DNA of 64,000 nt from JAJXWB01 sp037044955. GTDB taxonomy: Bacteria > Pseudomonadota > Alphaproteobacteria > Rhizobiales > Beijerinckiaceae. The position numbers and the translations under genes are program-made. The notes below the pieces were generated by a model, which was not told the DNA's origin, did no database searches, and saw nothing but the letters and a program-made list of their open reading frames with translations. Positions 54,872 to 64,000 of this stretch are shown one piece after another (the stretch's first letter is position 1; every line of letters starts with the position of its first letter). Location: assembly GCA_037044955.1 (NCBI GenBank), contig JBAOHX010000005.1, positions 248,001 through 312,000 on the forward strand, in the 5' to 3' direction.

Positions 54872-56778
54872 ATGTCGAGCGAAGCCAAGGGTCCGACGCC
54901 GCCCGAGACGAGCGTGGTCGCGCGCAACAAGGCCGTGCTCGGCGAACTGCCCTTCGCCGACCGCGGCGATTTCACGGACGCCGAGCGCGGCTTCATCGCC
55001 ACCATTCCCGATGCGACCGTGCTGACCGCCAGCGGCCATACGGCCTGGAGCCAGAAGCAGTACGAATTCATCGACGACGGGCCCGCGCCCGACAGCGTCA
55101 ATCCCAGCCTGTGGCGCATCGCGCAATTGAACCGCAGGCACGGCCTTTTCCAGGTGACGGAGGGCGTCTACCAGATCCGCGGGCTCGATATCGCCAACAT
55201 GACGATCGTCGAGGGCAAGACCGGCGTCATCGTCATCGACACGCTGACCTGCGTCGAAGCCGGACGCGCGGCGCTGGCGCTCTATCGCGCGCATCGCGGC
55301 GACAGGCCGGTGAAGGCGGTCATCTACACGCATACCCACGCCGACCATTTCGGCGGCGTGAAGGGCGTCGTCGACGAAGCGGACGTGAGAGCCGGAAAAA
55401 TTCCGGTGATCGCGCCGCATCTCTTCATGGAGCACGCGGTCTCGGAGAACGTCATCGCGGGCCCGGCGATGTTCCGGCGCGCGACATACCAGTTCGGGCC
55501 GCTGCTGCCGACCGGCCCGCGCGGACAGGTGGACGCGGGCCTCGGCAAGACGACGTCGCGCGGCACGCTGTCGCTGATCGCGCCGACCGACCTCATCATG
55601 GCATACCGGCGACCGGCGCACGCTCGACGGGCTCGAATTCATCTTCCAGATGGCGCCCAACAGCGAGGCGCCGGCCGAAATGCACATGTACGTGCCGGCC
55701 TACAAGACGCTGAACATGGCCGAAAACGCCACGCATCTCTTCCACAATTTGCTGCCGTTCCGCGGCGCGGAAGTGCGCGATCCCTTGGCGTGGTCGGGCT
55801 ATATCAACGAGGCGCTGGAAATGTTCGGCGAGGCGGAAGTCATGGTCGGCCAGCATCACTGGCCGGTCTGGGGCCACGCTGTCATCCGCGACTATCTCGC
55901 CAAGCAGCGCGACCTCTACAAATACGTGCACGACCAGACGCTGCGGCTGATGAACCACGGCCTGACCGCGCCGGAGATCGCGGAGGAAATCAGGCTGCCC
56001 GCGTCGCTCGCGCAGGTCTGGCAGAACCGCGACTACTACGGATCGGTACGCCACAACATCAAGGCGATCTACCAGAGGTATCTCGGCTGGTACGACGCCA
56101 ATCCCGCCAATCTCGACGGGCTGCCGCCGGTCGAGGCGGCGAAGAAATACGTCGCCTACATGGGCGGCGCGGCGTCGGCGATCGCAAGGGCGCGCGAAGA
56201 TTTCGCCAAGGGCGAATACCGCTGGGTGGCGGAAGTGATGAACCGCGTCGTCTTCGCCGACCCGACGAACACGGAGGCGCGCGAATTGTGCGCGGCGGCC
56301 TACGATCAGCTCGGCTATCTCGCGGAAGCCTCGACCTGGCGCAACGCCTACCTGTTCGGCGCGCACGAATTGCGCAACGGGCCGGCGGAAATCCGGCGCA
56401 TGGCGGTTTCGCCGGACATGGCGTCGGCCCTGTCGGTCCCGATGTTCTTCAATTCGCTCGCCGTGCGGCTCAACGGGCCGAAGGCCGACGGCAAGCGCAT
56501 CGTCGTGAACTGGACGATCACCGACACGAACGAGAAGTACATCCTCAACCTGGAGAATTCCGCGCTGACCTACGTCGTGGGCCGCAATGCCGAGGTCGCG
56601 GACGCGGGCCTGACGCTCGAGCGCGCGACGCTGACCAAGGCGATGCAGCAGAAGACGACATTCCCGGAGGCGATCGGCGCGGGCCTGCGTGAAGATCGCC
56701 GGCAATCCGGCGAAACTGCTCGAACTCTTCGCGCTGTTCGACACGTTCGACCTGCGCTTTGCGATCGTCGAGCCTTAG
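54872..56778 (+). CDS. Class III alkyl sulfatase (SdsA-type metallo-hydrolase), with two frameshifts
   Basis: Zinc alkylsulfatase of about 634 residues that hydrolyses alkyl sulfate esters such as SDS. The N-terminal metallo-beta-lactamase part has GVIVIDTLTCVEAG and VIYTHTHADHFGGVKG; HTGDRRTLDGLEFIFQMAPNSEAPAEMHMYVP and HHWPVWG complete the metal site. A helical dimerisation domain and an SCP2-like C-terminal domain (IVVNWTITDTNEKYILNLEN) follow. Extra bases at about 55600 (ATG-G-CAT) and 56688 (CTG-C-GTG) break the frame; the true end is KLLELFALFDTFDLRFAIVEP at 56778. No secretion signal is evident. Confidence 0.9.
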
Positions 56779-56786
56779 GGGCGTTG

Positions 56787-56881
56787 TCATTCCCGACGCG
56801 CGCAGCGCGATCGGGAATCCGGAGGCGATCGCCCATATTTCGTCGCTTGCCCGCTGGATGCCCGCTTACGCGGGCATGACA
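56787..56881. repeat. Composite REP-like element
   Basis: Two hairpins in one unit: ATTCCCGA/TCGGGAAT (stem from about 56789 to 56818, loop CGCGCGCAGCGCGA) and TGCCCGC/GCGGGCA near 56859-56877, ending CATGACA. It separates the convergent alkyl sulfatase and DUF6460 genes. The second hairpin has the same GCGGGCATGAC arm as the elements near 34.97 and 40.7 kb. Confidence 0.75.
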
Positions 56882-56896
56882 GGGGTGATCACGCGC

Positions 56897-57172
56897 TCAC
56901 TTCGCGCCGCGCATGTTGAACAGGCGCATGACGAACCAGACCGGCAGCACGATCACCGCGCCGGCGACGATATACTGCACGACGTCGCGCACGGCGTCCC
57001 AGCCCATCAGCCAGAGACGATGAACGAAGCGCTGCAGCCCCTCGAGAATCTGCATCGGCCTGATGTCCATCCACATCAGCAGCGCGCCGACGATCAGCGA
57101 GACGAACAGCAGCCGCAGGAGAACCGCGGCCGGCGCGCCGCCGATGAAACGCTGGAGTGCCGAATTGGCCAT
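56897..57172 (-). CDS. DUF6460-like small integral membrane protein
   Basis: A 91-residue protein with two hydrophobic segments: LQRFIGGAPAAVLLRLLFVSLIVGALLMWMDI and the C-terminal DVVQYIVAGAVIVLPVWFVMRLF, separated by an amphipathic stretch (LEGLQRFVHRLWLMGWDAV). The pattern FIGG-P-AVLLRL and VIVLPVW-MRLF matches what I recall of DUF6460. ATG 57172 has AGGA 8 nt upstream. Function unknown. Confidence 0.72.
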   Translation of the reverse strand: MANSALQRFIGGAPAAVLLRLLFVSLIVGALLMWMDIRPMQILEGLQRFVHRLWLMGWDAVRDVVQYIVAGAVIVLPVWFVMRLFNMRGAK

Positions 57173-57186
57173 GTCGGGTTTCCTGG

Positions 57187-57372
57187 CTAGATCAGCCTGC
57201 ATTTGAGCGGAATCGCCCAAATGCAGAAAAGCTGATCTATTTCAAAGTTTGGAGCGCGCGTCTTGCGAAAAACCGGCTTCCACTTTTTCACCGCGCGCTC
57301 TACGTCGCCGGCGCCCCGCTGCGGCGGGGGCGCGAGGTCGATCGTGGGACTGCGGAACGGATCCTGGCTCAT
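57187..57372 (-). CDS. Short reading frame fused to an intergenic repeat (uncertain)
   Basis: A 61-codon frame with a good start: GGAG 5 nt before ATG 57372. The first part, MSQDPFRSPTIDLAPPP, looks like genuine coding sequence; the second part (KKWKPVFRKTRAP...AIPLKCRLI) is the translation of the dispersed repeat described at 57189-57300. Either a tiny real gene acquired a repeat-derived tail, or this is chance. No function can be given. Confidence 0.35.
   Translation of the reverse strand: MSQDPFRSPTIDLAPPPQRGAGDVERAVKKWKPVFRKTRAPNFEIDQLFCIWAIPLKCRLI
57189..57300. repeat. Dispersed alphaproteobacterial intergenic repeat with stem-loops
   Basis: From AGATCAGC at 57189 the sequence holds two nested inverted pairs: AGATCAGC/GCTGATCT (57189-57196, 57231-57238) and CTGCATTT/AAATGCAG (57197-57204, 57219-57226). 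An A/T-richer tail (TTTCAAAGTTTGGAGCGCGCGTC) runs to the CTTCCACTTTTT segment. This phrase is familiar from many rhizobial and related genomes as a repeated intergenic unit. It sits upstream of the DUF6460 gene. Confidence 0.65.
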
Positions 57373-57456
57373 GGCGGCTCCACGAAGCAGCGAAGTGAAA
57401 GCGCGAGGCGCGCGGTCAGGTCAAGTCTTGTCCAAAAATCGGATATTGCGCTCGTC

Positions 57457-57873
57457 TCACGTCTTGTCCTTGCCCGGCTCGTCCTCGCGCATGATGCGCA
57501 TCATGCGGCGCATGAACTGCTCGGCATAGTCGAGCGCGCGGTCGAAATCCTGCCGACTCGGCAAGCGGGACGCGTCCGGCTGCTTCTTCAGCGCCTCGTT
57601 CTGCTTCACGAGACGGTCGATTTCGCCTTCGAGCGCTGTGCGCTCCTCCGTCGCGGCGCGGCAGAAAGCCGAGCCGTTCTCGACCTTGCAGAGGGAAACC
57701 ATGCCGTTGCGCGTGTCGAGGCGCAGGAAGCCGCCCTCGACCGGGGTCATGGAATAGCGGCCGTTCTCGGCAGCGTCGCCCGGCGGCGACGCCGCGCCGG
57801 CGGCCAAGACGGGGCCCGTCGCAATCGCGGTCGCCAGAATCGCAGCGCCGGCTAGGGTGAAAAGAACGCGCAT
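57457..57873 (-). CDS. Exported coiled-coil protein of unknown function
   Basis: A 138-residue protein with a signal peptide (LFTLAGAAILATAIATGPVLAAG). A short domain follows (GRYSMTPVEGGFLRLDTRNGMVSLCKVENGSAFCRAAT, two Cys), then a heptad-like helix (ERTALEGEIDRLVKQNEALKK) and a Met/Arg-rich C-terminal helix. The RYSMTPVEGGFLRLDT-G-VSLC pattern is shared by small Hyphomicrobiales proteins without assigned function. ATG 57873 has GGGGAG 5 nt upstream. A 62-bp gap separates it from the response-regulator gene upstream, on the same strand. Confidence 0.75.
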   Translation of the reverse strand: MRVLFTLAGAAILATAIATGPVLAAGAASPPGDAAENGRYSMTPVEGGFLRLDTRNGMVSLCKVENGSAFCRAATEERTALEGEIDRLVKQNEALKKQPDASRLPSRQDFDRALDYAEQFMRRMMRIMREDEPGKDKT

Positions 57874-57935
57874 GAGGCTCCCCTGTCGCGCGCAAAATGG
57901 GGGGCGCGTCCGCCGAATTCAATGCGGGCGGAAGA

Positions 57936-58608
57936 TCAGTCGGTGGCGCGCACGACGCCGGCGGGCGCGGCCAGCCCTTCCACCTTGGCGGCGGTGATGA
58001 CGGCCTGCGTGCGGCTTTCGACGCCGAGCTTGGTGAGAATGGCCGAGACATGCGCCTTCACGGTCGCCTCGGACACCTTCAATTCGTAGGCGATCTGCTT
58101 GTTGAGCAGGCCGGCCGAGACCATCATCAGCACGCGCACCTGCTGCGGGGTGAGGGAGGCCATGCGGCGCACGAGATCTGCCGTTTCCTTGTCGGCGGGC
58201 GCGCTGAGGTCGACGTCCGGCGGCGTCCAGATCTCGCCGTCGAGCACCTTGCGCACGGCTTCGCGCATGCCCTCGATCGGCGTCGTCTTGGGGACGAAGC
58301 CCGAGGCGCCGAAATCGATGCAGCGGCGCATGACCGCGCGGTCCTCGTTGGCCGAGACGACGACGACCGGCACGTCGGGATGTTCGGCGCGCAGGTACAT
58401 GAGGCCGGAAAAGCCGCGGACGCCGGGCATGGCGAGGTCGAGCAGGATGAGGTCGATCTCGGTTCCGGCGGCGAAGATGCGCGTCACGCCCTCGAGATCG
58501 CCGGCTTCCAGAATTTCGGCTCCCGGGCGTCGCCACCGCCTGTGCGAGCGCTCCGCGCACGAGCGGATGATCGTCGGCGATCAGAATCCGGGTGACCGTC
58601 GACGCCAT
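57936..58608 (-). CDS. LuxR/NarL-family response regulator, frameshifted
   Basis: A two-component response regulator of about 223 residues. The receiver domain has ILIADDHPLVRGAL (acidic pocket), ILLDLAMPGVRGFSG (phospho-Asp), VVVVSANED (Ser/Thr) and GFVPKTTPI (Lys). The C-terminal LuxR HTH is LTPQQVRVLMMVSAGLLNKQIAYELKVSEATVKAHV. An extra base at about 58521 (minus-strand GGG-A-GCC) breaks the receiver; it continues as AEILEAGDLEGVTRIF. It is divergent from the symporter gene about 100 bp away, which it may control. No histidine kinase gene is in the window. Confidence 0.9.
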
Positions 58609-58709
58609 GCTTCCTCCCGCGCTGCCGCCCTTGTGGTCGCGGCTTGCCCCATCTATCCATCGGATGGCGCGGCGCGCAAGCGTCCCATGTCTTTTTGGAG
58701 CCGAAGGTT

Positions 58710-60471
58710 TTGCACCGACCCGCGACGGAGGAAGAAGCGCGCGAACGCGACGCCATCGACGGCCGCGTGACCTTCGCCATCGCCGCCTTCGTCGCGGCGG
58801 GCGGGCTGATCGTGCTGCTCGACCGCGTCGGCGTCTCCGAACGCTTCATCGCCGCCATCGGCCCGACGATGGCGCTGCTGGCGCTCGCCCTGATCGGCAT
58901 TCTGCTGCGCACGATGCGCATCTCCGGCTTCTACGCCGCAAGCCGCGCCGCGCCGCCCGTCTATGCCGGCTTTGCGACGGCGGCGATCGCCACCGCTCTG
59001 GTGACGCCCTTCACGCCGCCCGTCTCCGACCTCTACTCGGGCGCCGGCGTCTTCGTGGGCTTCGCCTTCGGCCTCGCCTGCGCCGCGTTCGTCACGGGCC
59101 CCTATCTGCGCAGGACCGGCGCCTTTTCGATTTCCGATCTCGTCGGCGCGCGGTTCGACAACATGGCGTTGCGGCTCGGCGCGGCGCTGCTCGTCGGCGT
59201 CAGCGCGCTGCTCGCGGCCATGGCGGGGTTCGAGACCGCGGTGTCCGCGCTGTCGACGATCGCCGGTCTTTCGCGCAGCGCGGCCGCTGTCGTCGTCGCC
59301 ATGGTTCTGGCGGTGGCGACGGTTCCCGGCGGTTTCTCCGGCGTGCTGTGGGCCGCGGTGGCCGCGGCCGGCGTCACGGTCGCGGGATTCGCGCTGCCGC
59401 TGCTCTTCGTCACGCTCGCCGGGCAGCCGCTGCCGCTCCCCGTGATCGGCGACGCGGAAGCCTGGCGCAAGGCGACGAGCCTGATTTCCTTCTGGCAGGG
59501 CGACAGCGGCCAGCCGGTCAGCTTCTGGCTGTCGCTCGGCATGGCGCTCGGCATGGCGGCCTCGGCGCCGCTCATCACGCCGTTCATCACGGTGCGCGAT
59601 CGCGCAGCGGCGCTGCGCGCGGGCGTCGGCGCGAGCCTGTGGAGCGCGGCGCTGGCGGCGATCGTCGCGGCGACCGGTCGCCGCCTCCGCGCTCGGGCTC
59701 CTCGACCAGCTCGGCGGGCGCAGGCCCGACCGCGTGCCCGACCAGCTCTATGCGGCGAGCGCGGCCAGGCTCATCAAGATCTGCGATCAGAATCCGCGCA
59801 ACTGGGGACAGGCGCGCGACGCCTGCCAGAAGCAGCCGGGCTTTGCCGGAACGCTCCGGCCGCAGGACATTTCGACGCGCGGCGCGTTCCTTCTCACCGC
59901 CCTGCCGCCGCTCGGCAGCCTCGGCGCGGCGGCGGCGGGCCTCGTGTGGGCGGCGGTGGCGGCGCTCGGCGCCGCGCTGGCGGCCGTCAGCCTGCTCGCC
60001 GCCTCCGTCGCGCTCGGCAATGACGCGATCCATCGCCTGCGCGACAGGTCGGCGCTGACCAGCCGGCGCCTCGCCATCGTCCGCGCCATCCTGATCGCCA
60101 GCATCGCCGCCTGCGCTCTCGTGTGCAGCGCGCGCGAGCTCGATCCGCGCGCGCTCATCGGCATATCGCTCGCCTTTTCGGCGGCCGGCCTCGCGCCGCT
60201 GATGGCGCTGACGCTGTGGCCGCGCGCGCGCAGCCGCGACGCCATGTTCGCGCTCGTGATCGGGCTCGGAACCGCGGAAATGCTGCTTGTCTACGGCGAC
60301 GGCACGGTGCGCGGCCTGGCGGCGGCCGCCGTCGTCGGCTGCATTGCGTCCATCGTCGCCGGCGTGCTGTCGAGCCTGCTCGGCGGCGGCGACCGGTCGG
60401 CCGGCTACCGCTTCGTCGCGGCGGTCCGCCAGCCCGAGGGCGACGTCATCGCGCCCGACAAGGGCGCGTGA
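58710..60471 (+). CDS. Sodium:solute symporter (acetate-permease-like), frameshifted
   Basis: A membrane transporter of about 586 residues with roughly 12-13 hydrophobic segments; YSGAGVFVGFAFGLACAAFVTGPYLRRTGAFSISDLVGARF is the SSS-family core (split here: substrate/sodium site near GAFSISDLVGARF). It is similar to the ActP/VC_2705 subgroup that lies next to response regulators. TTG 58710 has GGAG 9 nt upstream; no ATG fits. An extra G at about 59676 (ACC-G-GTC) breaks the frame. A 50-60 residue hydrophilic loop with two Cys (KICDQNPRNWGQARDACQK) interrupts the later segments. Substrate unproven; small monocarboxylates are likely. Confidence 0.8.
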
Positions 60472-60491
60472 ACCTTGTCGGCCGACCTAGA

Positions 60492-61973
60492 CTAGTATCC
60501 GATCAGCCGCAGCCACGGCAGGCCGACGCCGAGCAGCGCGGCGAAGAAGATCAGGCCGAAAGCGAGCCCGAGCGCCCAGAAGGCGCCGCGCGAAATGTAG
60601 CCCGCGCCATAGAACATCGGCGCCGGCCCCGTCGCATAGGGCGAGATCACGCCCATCAGGCCGAGCGAAAAGGCGCAGAGCATGACCAGCTCCGTCATCG
60701 GCATGCCCGTGATGCTCTTGCCGATCGCCAGCACGATCGGAAAGATCGCGGCGGTGTGCGAGGTGATGCTCGAAAAGAAATAGTGGACCCAGAAGAACAG
60801 CGCGACGAGGCCGACGAGCGCCAGCGTCGGATCCTGGCCGGCCAGCGGCGCCGAGGCGAGATTGGCGAACCATTTGACGAAGCCGATCTTGTTCAGGCCG
60901 TCCGCCAAAGTCAGCAATGTCGTGAAATAGAGCAGGACCTCCCAGGCGGCCTTGTTTTCCACGATGTCGGAGAGGTCGACGACGCCCGACAGCAGCATGA
61001 GCGCGATGACGAGAAGCACGACCATCGTCGCGTTGATGAAGTTCGAGCCGAGCAGCGGCACGGAGATATTCGGGTTGCTGCCGAATATCCAGAGCAGCAT
61101 GGCGAGGACGACGAAGGACAGCATGAGCCATTCGTTGCGCGCCAGCGCGCCCATGTTCTTCAGCTCCGCGGCCGCCCATTGCGAAATTTCCGGGCTTTCC
61201 TTGATCTCCGGCGGATAGAGGAGATAGGCGAGCAGCGGCGTCAGCAGGAAGAGAATGATCCCGACGGGCAGGAAGCCGAGCGCCCATTGGCCCCAGGTGA
61301 CGTCGACGCCGACCGTCTTCTTCGCAATCGCCAGCGCCGCCGCATTCGGCGCGAGCGCGGTCAGGAACATGGAGCTCGTCACGCCCGTCACGGCGAACGA
61401 ATTCCACATCATGTAGGCGCCCAGCTTTCGCGCGGTGGGACCGGGCTCGGAGCCGTAGACAGCCGGAATGTTGGAGATGATCGGAAAGATCGTGCCGCCG
61501 CAGCGCGCCGTGTTCGAGGGCGTGCCCGGCGCGAGCGCGAGATCGGTGAGCGCGGCCGCATAGCCGAGGCCGAGCGTCTTGCGGCCGAGCGCGCGCACCA
61601 GCGTCAGCGCGATGCGCCGGCCGAGGCCCGACTTCTTGTAGCCGGTCGAGAAGACGAAGGCGCCGAAGATCAGCCAGACCGTGCTGTCGCCGAACCCGTG
61701 CAGCGCCCATTGCAGCGACTTGCCGGTGTCTTTCTCCACGAGGCCGAGAACCGCCGCCGTCGTCATGGCGACGAAGCCCACCGCGCCGGGCGCCGCGCTT
61801 TCGAACACGAGACCGGCGATGGCGCCGGCGAAAATCGCGAAATAGGTCCATTGATTGCGGTCGAGGCCAGCCGGCGGCGGGATCAGGGCGATGACCGCGA
61901 AGACGACGAAGGGCGCGATTTTTCGCGCCAGCGCCGCCGCCCCGCCGCTCTCGACCCGGTTTGCCCCAGCCAT
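60492..61973 (-). CDS. DASS-family anion (dicarboxylate) symporter
   Basis: A 493-residue sodium-coupled anion transporter of the DASS/CitT family. About 12 hydrophobic segments are visible. Family-like substrate loops are LAPGTPSNTARCGGTIFPI and the second SNT-like region SSITSHTAAIFPIVLAIG; WLIFGAFVFSTGYKKSGLGRRIAL and VISPYATGPAPMFYGAGYI are also typical. ATG 61973 has GGGAG 6 nt upstream; the frame runs on to 62639 only as ligase antisense. It faces the symporter gene (20 bp between stops). The dicarboxylate substrate is inferred. Confidence 0.9.
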   Translation of the reverse strand: MAGANRVESGGAAALARKIAPFVVFAVIALIPPPAGLDRNQWTYFAIFAGAIAGLVFESAAPGAVGFVAMTTAAVLGLVEKDTGKSLQWALHGFGDSTVWLIFGAFVFSTGYKKSGLGRRIALTLVRALGRKTLGLGYAAALTDLALAPGTPSNTARCGGTIFPIISNIPAVYGSEPGPTARKLGAYMMWNSFAVTGVTSSMFLTALAPNAAALAIAKKTVGVDVTWGQWALGFLPVGIILFLLTPLLAYLLYPPEIKESPEISQWAAAELKNMGALARNEWLMLSFVVLAMLLWIFGSNPNISVPLLGSNFINATMVVLLVIALMLLSGVVDLSDIVENKAAWEVLLYFTTLLTLADGLNKIGFVKWFANLASAPLAGQDPTLALVGLVALFFWVHYFFSSITSHTAAIFPIVLAIGKSITGMPMTELVMLCAFSLGLMGVISPYATGPAPMFYGAGYISRGAFWALGLAFGLIFFAALLGVGLPWLRLIGY

Positions 61974-62041
61974 GCGCCTCTCCCGATATTTCCTTGGCGT
62001 CATAATGGACGCGCGCCCGCGCGAAAGCCAAGCCCCAGCCA

Positions 62042-63698
62042 TCAGGCCGGCGACAGCAATTGCTCCAGCGTTTCGAGGCGGTCGGCCTCGCGCGGCGGCT
62101 TGTCCCAGCGGATGCGCGCGATGCGCGGGAAGCGCATGGCGACGCCGGACTTGTGGCGCGCCGAGCGATTGAGCCCCTCGAAGGCGATTTCGAAGACGAG
62201 GCCCTTCTCGGCGCCGTGCTCGACGACGCGCACGGGGCCGAACCTCTCGCGCGTATTGTTGCGGACAAAGCGGTCGATGCGCGCGAGCTCCTCGTCGGTG
62301 AAGCCGAAATAGGCCTTGCCGACCGGCACGAGTTCGTCGCCGTCGACGCCCGCGCGCCACACGCCGAACGTGTAGTCCGAATAGAAGGACGAACGCTTGC
62401 CGTGGCCGCGCTGCGCGTACATCAGCACGGCGTCGATGTTGAAGGGATCGCGCTTCCACTTGAACCACGGCCCGGTCGGACGGCCCGCGACATAGAGGGA
62501 ATCGCGGCGCTTGAGCATGACCCCTTCGACCGCCGCGCCATCTTCGCCCGCGCCCGCTTCGGCAGGATTGGCGCGCGCAGCCGCAAGCGCCGGCCAATCC
62601 GCGAAGCCGATCAGCGGCGACAGGTCGAGACGCGCGCAATCGGCTTCGACCACGAATTGCTCGAGACGCGCGCGGCGCTCGACGAACGGCAGGGCGCGCA
62701 GGTCTTCGCCGTCGAGCGCGATGATGTCGTAGGCGCGCAGATGCGCGGGATATTCGGCGGTCAGTTTCGCGGTCACCGTCTTGCGGTTGAGACGCTGCTG
62801 CAGCGTCGCGAAGCTCTGCACGCGGCCTTCGCGCAACACCAGGAGTTCGCCGTCGAGCGCAAAATCGTTCGCCTCGATGGCGCCGAGCGCATCCGCAAGG
62901 TCAGGAAAGGCGGGCGTCGCTTCTTCGCCGGTGCGCGAATAGAGGCGCAGCAGGCGACGGCCCGTGCTCGTCGCGGCCGGCCGAGACCTGCAGCCTGACG
63001 CCGTCCCATTTCCATTCGGCGCAGAATTCTCTGGGATCGAGCGCGTCGAAATTCTTCTCGTCCAGCGGCTGCGCCAGCATGGCGGGCCGGAACGGCGCGG
63101 GATCGCTGGCGCTCGGACGTTCGCCCTTGCCTTCGAGCCAGGCGAAGAGCGGCAGATAGGGCGGCTCGAGCCCATGCCAGACCTGCTCGACCGCATCGAC
63201 CTCGACGCCGCCGAGTTCGGCGACCGCGGTGCGCGCGAGACGCGCCGAGACGCCGACGCGCAGCGCGCCAGTGATGAGCTTCAGCAGCGCCCAGCGGCCG
63301 GTCTCGTCGAGCGCGTCGAGCCAGTCGCCCAGCAGCTTGCGCAAATCATTGCGGCCGGCGCGCGCAAGCGCCTCGACGATTTCCGACAGAAGCAGCGGCG
63401 GATGGTTGGAGCCGTGCGCGCGCTCCTGCGGCGCCCACAGCAGCGCGACGGTTTCCGAGAGATCGCCGACGAAATCGTAGGAAAGCGCGAAGAGCGCGGG
63501 ATCGACGCGTTCGGCGACGAGATCGCGGACGAGTGCGGGCTTGGCGTGGCGAAACGAAAGCCCGCCGGTCAGCGCGGCCAGCGCATAGCCGCGCTCGGGA
63601 TCGGGCGTATGCCGGAAATAATCCGTCATCAGCCGCAGCTTGCCGTTGCGCGCCGGCTGAAAGGAAAGGCGGTCGAGCAATTGCGCGAAGCGGTTCAC
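62042..63698 (-). CDS. ATP-dependent DNA ligase (ligase-associated cassette), frameshifted
   Basis: ATP-dependent DNA ligase of about 551 residues. The nucleotidyltransferase motif I is EWKWDGVRLQ (adenylated Lys), with DGELLVLREGR (III), EGVMLKRRDSLYVAG (IV) and PWFKWKRDPFNIDAVLMYAQ (V), preceded by an N-terminal helical domain. An extra base at about 62961 (GGG-C-CGT) splits it just after motif I; it continues as RRLLRLYSRTGEEATPAF. Its ATG overlaps the stop of the exonuclease gene (ATGA). This type is encoded with an MBL exonuclease, a helicase and a phosphoesterase. Confidence 0.92.
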
Positions 63699-64000
63699 GC
63701 CTGCGCTCCCTCGGCGGCCAAATCGCCTTCGTCCTCGTCGCCGAAGCCGATCATGTGCAGCGGACGCGCGGCGAGCCCCTGCGTCTCAGCCCAATGCACG
63801 AGCGCTTCCTCCGCGCCGTGGGTCACCCACAATTCCGCGCAGCCCGTGTCCTTCACCGTGGCGCAGAGTTCGGGCCAGTCCGCGTGGTCGGAGACGACGA
63901 GCGGCAGTTCGACGCCGCGCTGGCGGGCGCGGGCGCGCACGCGCATCCAGCCGGACGCGAAGGCGACGAGCGGATCGGGCATCTTGCGCAACCACAGATC
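63695..64000 (-). CDS. Ligase-associated DNA exonuclease (MBL fold), C-terminal part
   Basis: The last about 102 codons of a gene whose start lies right of the window. VAFASGWMRVRARARQRGVELPLVVSDHADWPEL and ELWVTHGAEEALVHWAETQGL are the C-terminal beta-CASP/metallo-beta-lactamase features of ligase-associated exonucleases (SDHADW carries a metal His). The stop overlaps the ligase start. The expected helicase and phosphoesterase partners would be further right or elsewhere. Confidence 0.87.
   Translation of the reverse strand, partial: DLWLRKMPDPLVAFASGWMRVRARARQRGVELPLVVSDHADWPELCATVKDTGCAELWVTHGAEEALVHWAETQGLAARPLHMIGFGDEDEGDLAAEGAQA

Overview
The window is a gene-dense, high-GC chromosomal segment of an alphaproteobacterium, most likely a member of the Hyphomicrobiales (Rhizobiales). 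The reasons are the alpha-type addB-addA pair, the cpa-style Tad pilus order, a PmtA-type phospholipid N-methyltransferase, an intracellular PHA depolymerase beside matA-matB, a CTTG/CCTATAT-like element upstream of dnaK, and several families of palindromic intergenic repeats typical of the group. There are no tRNAs, rRNAs, CRISPR arrays, prophages or insertion sequences that I can see; the gene content is mostly core chromosomal.

Layout. 1-10 kb: end of addB and addA (double-strand break repair), kup (potassium uptake), hrpB (helicase) and a Tat-exported metallophosphoesterase. 10.2-11.7 kb: phosphomannomutase/phosphoglucomutase with a clear terminator. 11.7-23.9 kb: a complete Tad/Flp pilus locus. 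Three minus-strand genes (TadG-like, TadE-like, a stand-alone CpaC N-domain protein) diverge from flp-cpaA-cpaB-cpaC-cpaD-cpaE-cpaF-tadB-tadC, closed by a convergent TPR lipoprotein. 24-29.2 kb: leucyl aminopeptidase, MarR-like regulator and NlpC/P60 peptidase, then a convergent nucleoside-salvage operon (cdd-punA-deoA). 29.3-43.5 kb: ggt, a glutathione transferase, a storage/malonate block (phaZ, matA, matB), an OmpV-like porin, an M20 amidohydrolase, a feruloyl-CoA synthase-like enzyme, a quinone oxidoreductase and class I fumarase. 43.6-50.2 kb: small exported proteins, pyrF, pmtA and the dnaK / exported protein / dnaJ heat-shock group. 50.4-60.5 kb: a CbiM-like permease, small catabolic enzymes (dienelactone hydrolase, metallo-hydrolase, pirin, class II aldolase), a class III alkyl sulfatase, small membrane proteins, and a response regulator divergent from a sodium:solute symporter. 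60.5-64 kb: an anion symporter and the ligase/exonuclease part of the ligase-associated DNA repair cassette.

The most striking global property is that 17 otherwise intact genes are each broken by single-base frameshifts, and all 19 events I can place have the same sign: one extra base. I read these as residual insertion errors of an unpolished long-read assembly, not as real pseudogenes, so I annotate each broken gene as one CDS over its whole span and give the position of the shift. The alternatives (true decay, or genome-wide +1 recoding) are discussed in the findings.

Other items worth following are a candidate small RNA at about 44.66-44.73 kb with an orphan plus-strand terminator, a perfect 10-bp palindrome in the TPR/aminopeptidase divergent promoter, a possible leaderless start for matA, and a stand-alone paralogue of the secretin N-domain in the Tad locus.
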